NCBI RefSeq assembly: GCF_002993335.1
Contig: NZ_PVNS01000006.1
Span: 124,001 to 188,000 of the forward strand
DNA: 64,000 nucleotides
Source of the DNA: Alkalicoccus urumqiensis
Lineage (GTDB): Bacteria; Bacillota; Bacilli; Bacillales; Salisediminibacteriaceae
Direction of reading: 5' to 3'
Shown here: one piece after another, positions 47,938 through 57,136 of the stretch
Position numbering within the stretch: the stretch's first letter is position 1
Layout: every line of letters starts with the position of its first letter
Notes under the pieces: model-generated
The model's database searches: none
Told to the model about the DNA's origin: nothing
Seen by the model: the letters and a program-made list of their open reading frames with translations, nothing else
Translations under genes and position numbers: made by a program

Positions 47938-49071
47938 GTGACAAAGATATTTATCGGTGGTGATATAGTCAACTATCAGAATGAATCCGGTTTATTATTT
48001 TCTGATGAATTAGAATATATCATTAAACAAAGCAACTATGCCATTTGTAATTTTGAAGCGCCAATTAGTGGCTTCGGAAATCCAATCAAGAAATCGGGTC
48101 CTCATCACAGTCAACTTTCATCTACGCTAAATGGTTTGAAGAAGCAAGGGATGAATATGGTGTGTTTGGCAAATAATCATATGATGGATTATGGTGCTGA
48201 TGGAATGAAAAAGACCAAAGAATTTGCTGAATCAATAGGTTTATCCACAGTGGGATCAGGGATGGATATTGAAGAGGCGTATGCTCCACAAATCGTTGAG
48301 ATCGGTGATAAGAAAATTGCAATTATTAATGCATGCGAAGCACAGTTTGGTGTGATAGATTATTTTGCGGAAAATGAAGCATCTTTAGGGTACGCTTGGA
48401 TAAATCATAGTCGCATCGATCTATCTATATTGAAGTGCAAACAGAAATATGATCATGTCATTGTTGTTGCTCATGCGGGTTTAGAGCATTACTCTATACC
48501 ACAACGGGAATGGAGAGTACGTTACAAATCTTTAATTGATCTTGGAGCAGATGCAGTCATTGCTTCACACCCTCATGTACCTCAAGGTTATGAAAAATAT
48601 AATGGAGGAGTTATTGCATACAGCTTGGGGAATTTTTATTTCGACTCGAAGAATTATGTGAATAAGAAAGGCCATACTTATTCTGTCATACTGGATTTTG
48701 CAGATAATGAAGTGAACCTTACGCCGATTTTCCACCACAAAGAAAATCAAACCGTTGTATTGTCTAAAGAGGAAGAAAGAATTAATATCGATGAATTAAA
48801 CAAAATGCTTGAAGATCCATATGATGAAAAACATGAAGAAATGGTATTGAGTGCGTATCAATCAGTTGGCAAGAATTTTAATTATTCAATTTCTCCATTC
48901 CCTGTATATGGGGGGGTTATTAAATCCTTGTTAAGAATGTTGAAAAGAATAATTATGTTTTTGCTGAAACGAAAACGAACGGATAAAACCCTGCTTTCAC
49001 TTCATTTGTTTCGGAATGAAGCATATTATTATGTGATTCGGAATGCATTGGAAATTAAAAACAGAAGGTGA
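47938..49071 (+). CDS. CapA-family metallophosphatase-like capsule protein
   Basis: GTG at 47938, right after the flippase stop. The product (377 aa) has the PGA_cap/CapA fold: IFIGGDIVNY, CNFEAPISGFGNP, VCLANNHMMDYGADG, VVAHAGLEHY and IASHPHVPQGYEKYNGGVIA YSLGN. These are metal-site motifs shared with CapA/PgsA/YwtB of polyglutamate capsules. There is no signal peptide, so unlike PgsA it is probably cytoplasmic or tethered by the basic hydrophobic C-terminal stretch (RIIMFLLKRKR). CapA-like proteins also occur in ordinary polysaccharide loci with unknown roles. The next gene overlaps or abuts its end. Confidence 0.82.
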   Translation: MTKIFIGGDIVNYQNESGLLFSDELEYIIKQSNYAICNFEAPISGFGNPIKKSGPHHSQLSSTLNGLKKQGMNMVCLANNHMMDYGADGMKKTKEFAESIGLSTVGSGMDIEEAYAPQIVEIGDKKIAIINACEAQFGVIDYFAENEASLGYAWINHSRIDLSILKCKQKYDHVIVVAHAGLEHYSIPQREWRVRYKSLIDLGADAVIASHPHVPQGYEKYNGGVIAYSLGNFYFDSKNYVNKKGHTYSVILDFADNEVNLTPIFHHKENQTVVLSKEEERINIDELNKMLEDPYDEKHEEMVLSAYQSVGKNFNYSISPFPVYGGVIKSLLRMLKRIIMFLLKRKRTDKTLLSLHLFRNEAYYYVIRNALEIKNRR

Positions 49072-49078
49072 GATACAG

Positions 49079-50872
49079 ATGAGCGATTTCATTTATAGCA
49101 ATACCTATATTGATGAGGAACAGATAAAACTCAGCTTTCAAGAAATATATGGAAATGATCATAACCTTATTCATTTGTTCAATGGCAGTTGGGGAAGCTT
49201 TGCGTTTTTATCAAATCATTATGAAGGGTTTGATTATTATGAGACCGATGATCAAATAACTGCTATGTTGGGAGGACCACTGCTCGATTTTGCAGGTTTA
49301 ACCGATTTGAGCATTTCTGAAAATGAGAAAACTAAAGCTATTTCTTTACGTTATTCTCAAGAGAATATGAGTTGGGACAATGATCTAAATGGTCCGTTTC
49401 AATTTATATATATTAATAAACGGAGTGGGGAAATCACTGTTGTAACAGATATGATGTCGTTTATTCCTGCATACGAATACTCCGATGATAAATGCTTAAT
49501 GATCTCATCTCATCTTTCTTTAATAAAGGCATGCAAGCCAGAATTAATTTTGGATCAAACGTCAGTTGGAGATTTTGTATTACACAGTATCGTCACTTAT
49601 CCGTATACAATGTATAAGGGTGTGTACCAACTGCAACCTGCGTCAGTTCATCAGTATCACTGTGAGGCAGGGAAACAACATAAGGAGCCTTATTGGGTCC
49701 CGTATGAATCAAATGCATATAAATCATTAAATGAAGCAGCTCAGGATTTAAAGAATTCATTGGACGATTATGTGAAGAATGTGATTGCCGATCATAAACA
49801 AGTAGCTCAGTTTATCAGTGGTGGAGAAGATTCTCGGTCAATATCAAGTATCATTAGGCAATTCACCAGAAGTCGATCGTTTATTTTTCTTGATCAAATG
49901 AACAGGGAAGGCCGGGTAGCAAAGAAAGCGGCTGAAGCCTACGGTATTGAATTCAATCTGGTACAAAGAGACAAGTTACATTACTTAAACATTCTTGAAG
50001 AAGGAAGCCAGCTTGTAGGTCACGGCGCTCAATATACACATGCGCATTCATTGGGATTACATAATAAGTGCGGTCTATCGAAATATCCGGCGGTTTTTGG
50101 TGGGCTTTTTTCAGATGCGCTATTAAAAGGAGCTAGAATAAAAAAAGTGAGAGGGATAGGACGATTTCCATTCCTTCCTCAGATCAAAGATAAAATGTAT
50201 AACCCTGAAAAGGTTAAAAATACTTCTGCTTTAAAGAAGGAAATAATTGGAAAAATTGAAGAAAGGCGCAAGGAGCATCTGAGTTATATTAAAGAATTCA
50301 GAAAAGAATCGGCTTCTGAATGGTTTGAGTTATGGCCCAGTTCCATGAATTTAAACATTGTAAATATTCATGTGAATCGACGACTTTTTCAAAGTTATGA
50401 ACCGTTTATGTCAAACGATGTTGTAAAAATTTCTGCATTGGTCCCTCAAAAATGGAAGAAAAACCGCAAGCTATTCCATAGAGCAATGCAACCGCATCTG
50501 AAGAAAACAAAATGGTTAAAACATGGTGATGGCCGTCTCCCATACTTCCCTTGGTATGTGAACAGCTTTGTACAGTTCTTTTTCTGGAGCATCGATCTAA
50601 TTGGCAGGAAGACGAAAGTATCTAAAATACATCCCGGTCCTTGGGGAGATTCTAATAATATTAAGATTAGTGAGGAATACCAAGAAAAAATCCAATCAAA
50701 TAATGAGCTCTATAAGAGTATAAATCAGTCATTTACATTCAAATTATTGAATGAATTGTTTACAGGTAATAACTTGCGACTAGATAATCAATTAAACTTA
50801 TTACAAACATTACATTTGATAAAATTGGAATCAAATCGAAATTTTTATAGAGATGAAAAAGTTGAATCGTGA
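49079..50872 (+). CDS. Asparagine-synthetase-like ATP-dependent enzyme of the capsule locus
   Basis: ATG at 49079 follows AGAAGGTGAG. The product (597 aa) has an N-terminal Ntn-like domain without the catalytic Cys2 (it begins MSDFIYSN), and an AsnB-type ATP-pyrophosphatase domain with the PP-loop SGGEDSRS. Glutaminase activity is therefore unlikely; the synthetase half could activate a carboxylate as an acyl-adenylate. Similar proteins in O-antigen loci (WbpS/WbmI-like) are thought to amidate uronic acids, which would fit the UDP-HexNAc dehydrogenase of this locus. That role is inferred. It is the last capsule gene before the ISL3-type element. Confidence 0.8.
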   Translation: MSDFIYSNTYIDEEQIKLSFQEIYGNDHNLIHLFNGSWGSFAFLSNHYEGFDYYETDDQITAMLGGPLLDFAGLTDLSISENEKTKAISLRYSQENMSWDNDLNGPFQFIYINKRSGEITVVTDMMSFIPAYEYSDDKCLMISSHLSLIKACKPELILDQTSVGDFVLHSIVTYPYTMYKGVYQLQPASVHQYHCEAGKQHKEPYWVPYESNAYKSLNEAAQDLKNSLDDYVKNVIADHKQVAQFISGGEDSRSISSIIRQFTRSRSFIFLDQMNREGRVAKKAAEAYGIEFNLVQRDKLHYLNILEEGSQLVGHGAQYTHAHSLGLHNKCGLSKYPAVFGGLFSDALLKGARIKKVRGIGRFPFLPQIKDKMYNPEKVKNTSALKKEIIGKIEERRKEHLSYIKEFRKESASEWFELWPSSMNLNIVNIHVNRRLFQSYEPFMSNDVVKISALVPQKWKKNRKLFHRAMQPHLKKTKWLKHGDGRLPYFPWYVNSFVQFFFWSIDLIGRKTKVSKIHPGPWGDSNNIKISEEYQEKIQSNNELYKSINQSFTFKLLNELFTGNNLRLDNQLNLLQTLHLIKLESNRNFYRDEKVES

Positions 50873-50905
50873 GCTGAAGTAGGCATTTCAAGCCCGTTGT
50901 AGATT

Positions 50906-52651
50906 GCAAGAAAAAAGTGGGTCTTATTCATTTTTGGGGATTGAACTCGCGTCCCTTCCTAACCAGGTAAATGCCATTTTAAAATCCGTGTTATTTACTG
51001 GGACCGATAAAGCATTCGTATGCGTAACAGATGAAATGACGCTCGTCCATAAAGAAGGCGTTTAATCATTTTTAAACGATTGACCTGCCCTTCCACGTAA
51101 CCATTGCTGTCTTCGTTCATGAGTGCATGAAGGGTCGGTTGAAAATCCGTTAACAGCCTGTTGATGAACGCTTTGGTTAATGGATCCTCCCGGTTTTTTT
51201 CGAATAAAATAAGCGAACGGAAGCCTTCGGCATCCCGATCGGTAACACAGGCACGGAACGAAGTGAGAAAAGCATAAAACGGACCGAGTACGGGATACTG
51301 TTGAAGAATGTCGTTGATGGCATTCCGCTTTTCCTTTTCTGCCAGCGGATTCTGCCAAAGTAGTCTCCGGATCGTTCTACGCGAATAGTAAGCCTGCGCG
51401 TGAAACGGTTGTCCCTGCTTTTTCTTTTTCCGAAATTCTGTGCCGAAGACCCGAACCGCACCGTAGGTGCCTTGATAACCGTATTGAGTGGTTAATACCG
51501 TGTAAATGGTTTTGATGCTCTCTCCGCTTTCGATCATAGAGATAACATGCTCTTGATGGGCGTCCAGCGGTTTGGGGCGCTTACCTCGATGAGCCGAAGG
51601 CGGTTCCTGTATAGCGAGATATCTCCTCACGGTCACCCAGCTGCACGAAATTGTTTTTGCGATGCGACGAAGAGAATATCCCTGCTTTTGCAGGCGTTTT
51701 GCTTCCTGGATCAGTGCCCATTTTTGCTCGGCATTTTCTCTCTGGCGTCTTTCCTGCTTCGTTTCTTTGATGAGGATGGGACTTCCCAGGATTTCCAGCT
51801 TTTCCTCTCTTTTTATTCGTGCAGGGAGCACCTTTCTCATGACCTGGGCATGAAGGGTTCATAAATTTTGAATGAGATGGAACCGGTCATGAATATGGTA
51901 GAGATCCGTCCGTATTTCCTCCATCGCTTCCTTGAATCGGGAATACCTGTCCCGGGTGATGAGAGTGATTTCCGGATGCGCTTGAAGCCACTTCTGAATC
52001 GTTTATTTCTCCCGGTCCGGAAGCATTTCCATGGGCTGGTGGGTTCTAGCGTCACCAATCAAAAGCTCATACCGATGCCCTTTTTTCCAGGCGAAATCAT
52101 CCATGCCGACGAAAGGGGCTGCACGCTTCTGAGATTTCTGTTTGATGCAGTAGACGCAGCAGCGTATCATGACGGACATCCATACCGATTTTCTGACAGA
52201 GGTTCGATGCCTGGACACCATTGGTCGAAAACGCAAGGGTGCGCAGCATGTCCTCCAGCCGCCAGGTGCGTCGCTTCGATGGCAGAAGCCAGTCATACCG
52301 TTCCGTAAACACCCTTCGGGTACATTCCGTATTGATACAAAAAACCATTTCTGTGTGCGAAGGTACAGCAACACGGGCTTCCCCTGGATCGGGAGATCAT
52401 GAATAACCCGCATGTAGGAGCTGTGTTTTTTAGGAGAGCTTCGTTGACATAATGGACAGGCAGACGCCCTGGTTTCTTGTGCGACAACAAAGACAAAAGA
52501 GTCAGGGGTTTCCAATTTATGCAGCACGTGAAGGTGCTCATGCAGCGGGACAGAAAGAATCGTCATGATCCTCATTCTCCTTTTTATTATCTATATACCC
52601 ACTTGGCGTCAAGCGTTCCCCAAAAATGAATAAGACCCATTTTTCTCTTGC
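50906..52651 (-). mobile_element. Decayed ISL3-family insertion sequence with long inverted repeats
   Basis: Near-identical inverted repeats of about 35 bp bound the element: left at 50906-50940 (starts GCAAGAAAAAAGTGGGTCTT), right at 52617-52651 (its complement starts GCAAGAGAAAAATGGGTCTT). Both share GGGTCTTATTCATTTTTGGG. The transposase on the minus strand is broken. A simple 8-bp target duplication outside GGGTCTT was not found. The element marks the right end of the AT-rich capsule block. Confidence 0.85.
50995..52566 (-). pseudogene. ISL3-family transposase, inactivated
   Basis: Transcribed from about 52566 (AAGGAG upstream). The N-terminal part has the zinc-finger-like ACPLCQRSS, then loses frame near 52350, where the text continues in another frame (CINTECTRRVF...ASNLCQKIGMD). 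The DDE core resumes as FVGMDDFAWKKGHRYELLIG and is cut by a TAA at about 52001-52003, after which TRDRYSRFKEAMEEI holds the second acidic residue. A further TGA lies near 51859. The C-terminal part (51840-50995) has an HTH insertion (GYSLRRIAKTISCSWVTVRR) and the ISL3 ending SNGYVEGQVNRLKMIKRLLY. Several disabling mutations make activity very unlikely. Confidence 0.85.
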
Positions 52652-53015
52652 CAAATACAGTCTAGTTTTCCTCTCTTGTTTCGATAATGAACCCTCAATG
52701 GATGGGTGTTCCAAATAATTTGATGGAATAAGAACTTTTATAAAGCTTCAAAAGAAACCGTAGCACTCACAGTGGGCCAGGCGCTCGTAATGCACATGAT
52801 GTGACAGCCCCCCCCCTCTCTGCTCCTCAGCTGTTTCCTCAATTGAAACCTCCTATGATCGGCAGCGCTTTATCCCTGACTGTTTATAGCAAACTCCCTC
52901 CCCAAGCTACACAACATTAACGTATACTACAACTAAACCGTAAGTATACATCCCTCTGGATTCTCACCTTTTTCTCTCTTCTTCCTGAAAGAATCAGATT
53001 TTTTAGACGAAGACC

Positions 53016-53044
53016 TTGTAACGTTTATGCATTTCGCATATAAT
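53016..53044 (+). promoter_or_regulatory. Sigma-A promoter of the sulfoquinovose operon
   Basis: TTGTAA at 53016-53021, spacer 17 bp, TATAAT at 53039-53044. Downstream, an inverted repeat AAACCAC (53046-53052) with GTGGTTT (53088-53094) spans the early leader and may be an operator or a hairpin for the operon's GntR regulator. The promoter position excludes a translation start at 53043. Confidence 0.75.
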
Positions 53045-53099
53045 GAAACCACAAAAGGTTATGATGTTTTTAAAAAGGTACCTAAAGGTGGTTTTGTTT

Positions 53100-53759
53100 A
53101 TGCCCGCTGTTTCTTTATCCGATGAACGTATCCCTCTTCAACATCTTACTTCCAGCCGTTTTACGAAATACGGAACGCTTTTAGATGCAGACGCTTTTCA
53201 AGCAGCTGTTCCTGCACTGCAGAGAAAAGCGATGCCGGAAGCCGGTAACGTGTATGTGGCCTCTGATCCGTCACTGGAAGACGATTCGTCTCTTGTGCAG
53301 GAAGCGGAAACCGTTTTCGGTGAAATGGATATTCAGGTCGGCTACTGCAACGGTTATACAAACGCTGTGAATGCGCTGGAATACCATAAGTCTAGTGAAA
53401 TCAACGTGGCCGCCACGGACTTTATTCTCTGTCTTGGACGGCTGGAAAAAGGCAAGTCGACGTTTGACTTAAATCAGGCGGAATTCTTCTACGTGAAAAA
53501 GGGCGAAGCATTTGAGCTGTACCCGGAAGTGCTTCATTTTGCGCCGATGGCGGTCTGCGGGGACGGCTTTCAATGTCTCGTTATTCTGCCGAGGGGGACG
53601 AATGAGGAATTAACCCGGGAAGCGAGCCGCAGGCAGGATCCGGTGTTATTTAAGAAAAACAAGTGGCTGCTTGCGCACCCGGAACGCGATGTGCTGATTG
53701 ATCAGGGTGCGGTGCCGGGATTACTGGGAGACAATATTTACGTGAAGGGGAGGCAGTGA
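53100..53759 (+). CDS. DUF4867 cupin-like protein, first gene of the sulfoquinovose operon
   Basis: ATG at 53100 is chosen because AAAGGTGG lies 8 nt upstream and the promoter lies only 55 nt away. The 219-residue protein matches what I know as DUF4867. The middle and C-terminal parts look like a cupin beta-barrel with NQAEFFYVKKGEAFELYPEV LHFAPMAV and CLVILPRGTNEE. Its function is not established. Other sulfoquinovose operons often contain a mutarotase, and none is otherwise seen here, so a role in sugar anomer or isomer handling is possible. It starts the operon 1 nt before the sulfoquinovosidase gene, suggesting a core rather than accessory role. Confidence 0.78.
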   Translation: MPAVSLSDERIPLQHLTSSRFTKYGTLLDADAFQAAVPALQRKAMPEAGNVYVASDPSLEDDSSLVQEAETVFGEMDIQVGYCNGYTNAVNALEYHKSSEINVAATDFILCLGRLEKGKSTFDLNQAEFFYVKKGEAFELYPEVLHFAPMAVCGDGFQCLVILPRGTNEELTREASRRQDPVLFKKNKWLLAHPERDVLIDQGAVPGLLGDNIYVKGRQ

Positions 53760-53760
53760 C

Positions 53761-55776
53761 ATGACAGAATCCATTAACGTGAAAACAGGTGAACGGTCGT
53801 TTTCTGTTCAGATCAACGGAAAGGAGATCATCCGCCACACAGACGAGGCCCCGTTTCTCTATATCGGAAAGGGTCAGGAAACGATGGAGATGTACCGGGG
53901 AAACTTTGACATTGATGACTATGTGATCGAACGGGTGCCGCTCCGCGTACATACACTGACAGAAACAGCAGATGGGTTTCAGGCGGAACTCACGGACGGA
54001 ACGGAACCGGTTCTTTCGGTCATTGCTGCGCTGGAGAAAGACCGCTTTACATTTACATTCAATTGTAAGCGCAATCATAACCGTTTCTGGATGCGCCTTG
54101 TGTCACACGAGGATGAGAAAGTGTACGGCGGCGGGGAGCAGCTCTCCTACTTGAACTTAAAAGGAAGAAACTTTCCGCTCTGGACGTCCGAGCCGGGTGT
54201 CGGCAGAAACAAAAGCACGTATACGACGTGGCAGGCGGACGTGAAGGATAAAGCAGGCGGCGATTATTACAACACGAACTATCCGCAGCCGACGTTTATT
54301 TCCTCCGAGCGCTACATGGCGCACATGAATACGACCGCCTACGCCGACTTTGATTTCTCGAACGAGTCGTTTCATGAACTGCAGGCGTGGGAGATTCCGG
54401 AGTCAGTGGAATTCACCGCCGGCAGTACGTACCTGAATCTGCTGGAGAAAGTGAAAGACCGGTTCGGGACGCAGCCGGAGCTTCCGGAATGGACGTACAA
54501 CGGCATGTGGCTCGGCATTCAGGGCGGCACCGATGTCGTTGAAGAAAAGCTGGCCAAGGCCGAGCGTCACGGCATTCAGGTCAGCGGCGTCTGGTGTCAG
54601 GACTGGCAGGGGAAACGGGTCACGTCCTTTGGGAAGCGGCTCATGTGGAACTGGATCTGGAATGAAGAAATGTATCCCGGCCTGGATAAAAAAATCTGGG
54701 AGTGGAAAGAAAAAGGGATCCGCTTTCTCGGCTATATCAATCCGTATGTGGCTGTTGAAGGCCATTTGTTCAAGCAGGCAGAGGAGAATGGATACCTCGC
54801 ATTAAAAACGGACGGCTCCACGTACGTCGTCGATTTCGGCGAGTTCTACTGTGGTGTCGTTGACTTTACGAACCCGGAGGCATCGGAGTGGTACAAGCAG
54901 GTGATAAAGACGAACATGATCGACTTCGGTCTGGACGGCTGGATGGCGGACTTCGGTGAGTACCTGCCGACAGACGTCGTGCTGCATAACGGCGCTTCGG
55001 CACATAAGGAGCACAATGCCTGGCCGATACGCTGGGGAAACGTGAACCGGGAAGCGATTGAAGAAGCCGGCAGAGAGAACGACATCGTCTACTTCATGCG
55101 GGCCGGCTATACCGGCATTCAGACGGCGTGCCCGCTTTTGTGGGGCGGCGATCAAAGCGTCATCTGGGAGCGGGACGACGGACTGGCTTCGGTGATCCCG
55201 GCAGCTCTTTCTGCCGGCATGACCGGATGCGGCATCCACCACAGCGACATCGGGGGCTATACGAGTCTTCACGGCAACAAGCGGGACAAGGAACTTCTTC
55301 TCCGCTGGGTGGAGATGGCGGCGTTTACGCCGGTGATGCGGACGCACGAAGGCAACCGGCCGGATGACTGCTTCCAGTTTGACGGAGATGACGAAACGCT
55401 CGATGTGTTCGGTTATTTCTCCAGGGTGTACGTGCATTTAAAGCCGTATTTAAAAAAGCTCGTGAAAGAAAACGCGGAAGCCGGAATTCCGGTGCAGCGG
55501 CCACTGTTTCTTCATTATGAGGCGGATGAGACGGCGTATGACATTCAGTACCAGTACCTCCTCGGAAAAGATGTGCTCGTTGCGCCCGTGATCGATCAGG
55601 GCGCGGACAGCCGGGAGCTGTATCTGCCGGAGGATGAGTGGGTGCACGTCTGGAGCGGAGAGACGTTTACCGGCGGCTGGGTAGAAGTGGATGCGCCGCT
55701 CGGAAAACCACCGGTGTTCTACCGGAAACAGGCGGAGGACGCTTCATTGTTTCAAGCGATTCACACATTGACTTAA
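53761..55776 (+). CDS. yihQ: Sulfoquinovosidase, GH31 family, YihQ type
   Basis: ATG at 53761 follows GGGGAGG; 671 residues. The enzyme hydrolyses alpha-glycosides of sulfoquinovose, such as sulfoquinovosyl glycerol from plant and cyanobacterial sulfolipid. The catalytic nucleophile is D397 (GWMADFGEYLPTD) and the acid/base D464 (WGGDQ). The residues that bind the sulfonate in E. coli YihQ (R301, W304, Y508) are present as R293, W296 (FGKRLMWNW) and Y500 (HSDIGGY). All five sites keep the same offset of 8 from the E. coli numbering I recall. This separates it from ordinary alpha-glucosidases. No signal peptide is visible, so glycosides are taken up before cleavage. Confidence 0.95.
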   Translation: MTESINVKTGERSFSVQINGKEIIRHTDEAPFLYIGKGQETMEMYRGNFDIDDYVIERVPLRVHTLTETADGFQAELTDGTEPVLSVIAALEKDRFTFTFNCKRNHNRFWMRLVSHEDEKVYGGGEQLSYLNLKGRNFPLWTSEPGVGRNKSTYTTWQADVKDKAGGDYYNTNYPQPTFISSERYMAHMNTTAYADFDFSNESFHELQAWEIPESVEFTAGSTYLNLLEKVKDRFGTQPELPEWTYNGMWLGIQGGTDVVEEKLAKAERHGIQVSGVWCQDWQGKRVTSFGKRLMWNWIWNEEMYPGLDKKIWEWKEKGIRFLGYINPYVAVEGHLFKQAEENGYLALKTDGSTYVVDFGEFYCGVVDFTNPEASEWYKQVIKTNMIDFGLDGWMADFGEYLPTDVVLHNGASAHKEHNAWPIRWGNVNREAIEEAGRENDIVYFMRAGYTGIQTACPLLWGGDQSVIWERDDGLASVIPAALSAGMTGCGIHHSDIGGYTSLHGNKRDKELLLRWVEMAAFTPVMRTHEGNRPDDCFQFDGDDETLDVFGYFSRVYVHLKPYLKKLVKENAEAGIPVQRPLFLHYEADETAYDIQYQYLLGKDVLVAPVIDQGADSRELYLPEDEWVHVWSGETFTGGWVEVDAPLGKPPVFYRKQAEDASLFQAIHTLT

Positions 55777-55791
55777 CCAGGAGGGACGCAT

Positions 55792-57123
55792 ATGCTTACC
55801 GTTTTATATTTACCGATTGCGCGCAAAACGTTTAACACCGACGTCGCCGATACGCTGCGTCAGGAAACCGAAGAGCTGCTTCAGGAGACGGTGGAACTGA
55901 TCAGCCCGATGGAATTGATGACGTCCCCGGATGACTTGGACGCGTTTCTGCAGGACGTATCGAGTCCGCCGGATGCGATTGTGTACCAGAGTCTCACGTT
56001 TGCGGACGGGGAATTTATTCAGGCCGCGGTAGACCGATACAGCATTCCGGTCATCGTCTGGTCGGTCCGGGAGCCGGAGGTCGGCGGCCGTCTGCAGCTT
56101 AATTCCTTAACGGGAGGAAACAGTACGTCGCACGTTCTCCGGAGCAACAGTCATCCGTACAGTTTTCTGTTCGGAAATCCGGATGAAGCAGCAGTGCAGG
56201 AAAGGCTCGGCTCGCTTTTTCGCGTCATGGATACGGTGAAGCAGGTGAAATCATTAAATATCGGCGTCATCGGCGAACATCCGCCCGGGTTCTATTTCTC
56301 CGGCACCGATACCGGAGAGCTTCACGACGTGTTCGGTGCGAAGGTGACGACGGTCGATCTGTACGATGCGTTTGCAAGAGCGAAGGACGTCCCGGAAGAG
56401 AGGTGGCTTCCGGAAGTGGAGACAGCGGAAAAGCAGGTGCTGACGCTGAACCGGGATGATGCGACCGTGCAGCGGTTCGCCCAGTTTACGTCCGCGATGC
56501 GCGAGTATATTGCTGAAGAAAACTTGTCGGCGCTCGCGATCCGCTGCTGGCCGGACTTCTTTAACGAGCTCGGCGCGGCGGCGTGTTCGACGCTTTCCCA
56601 CTTAACGGAGGAGAGCATGGTGTCTGCATGTGAGTCGGATATTCACGGCGCGCTTTCCATGTTTATCTTAAACCGTCTGTCAGCCGGACGGGCACCGTAC
56701 CTCGGCGACATGGTTCATGTGAACGAGGAAAACAATGCGCTCGTCTTCTGGCACTGCGGCGCCGGCGCGTATTCGCTCGCCCGCGAAGCAACAGGAGCGC
56801 AGCCTGGCGTACATCCGAACCGGAAGCTCGGTTTTACGATGGAATTCGGGTTAAAGGCAGGCGAAGTCACGCTGTTCCGCGTCGGTCATACACCGGAAGG
56901 GTACCGGCTGCTCGTGTTTAAAGGCGAAGCGCTGGATGTACCGCAGCGGTTCAACGGAACAACGGTCGAGATCGGGCTCAAACAGCCGGTTCACAGCGTG
57001 ATGCAGGAGCTGATGGAGGAAGGGTTTGAGCCGCACTACGCCCTCGTTCACGCGGATGTGACGAAAGAGATCCGTGAAATCGGAAGGCTGTTTAACCTTC
57101 CAGTTGTAGAAATCGAAGCGTAA
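55792..57123 (+). CDS. Fucose-isomerase-like sugar isomerase, predicted sulfoquinovose isomerase
   Basis: ATG at 55792 follows AGGAGGG. The product (443 aa) belongs to the L-fucose/arabinose isomerase-like family. The middle domain has IRCWPDFFNELGAAACSTLS and SACESDIHGALSMFIL, with the likely metal ligands, and the C-terminal domain has FWHCGAGAYS and LKAGEVTLFRVGHTPEGYRL. The gene lies between the sulfoquinovosidase and a PFK-like kinase. The expected reaction is sulfoquinovose to 6-deoxy-6-sulfofructose, as reported for sulfo-EMP2 and sulfo-transaldolase pathways. Substrate assignment rests on context; the family also acts on fucose and arabinose. Confidence 0.85.
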   Translation: MLTVLYLPIARKTFNTDVADTLRQETEELLQETVELISPMELMTSPDDLDAFLQDVSSPPDAIVYQSLTFADGEFIQAAVDRYSIPVIVWSVREPEVGGRLQLNSLTGGNSTSHVLRSNSHPYSFLFGNPDEAAVQERLGSLFRVMDTVKQVKSLNIGVIGEHPPGFYFSGTDTGELHDVFGAKVTTVDLYDAFARAKDVPEERWLPEVETAEKQVLTLNRDDATVQRFAQFTSAMREYIAEENLSALAIRCWPDFFNELGAAACSTLSHLTEESMVSACESDIHGALSMFILNRLSAGRAPYLGDMVHVNEENNALVFWHCGAGAYSLAREATGAQPGVHPNRKLGFTMEFGLKAGEVTLFRVGHTPEGYRLLVFKGEALDVPQRFNGTTVEIGLKQPVHSVMQELMEEGFEPHYALVHADVTKEIREIGRLFNLPVVEIEA

Positions 57124-57136
57124 GGGGGGCGGGTAG

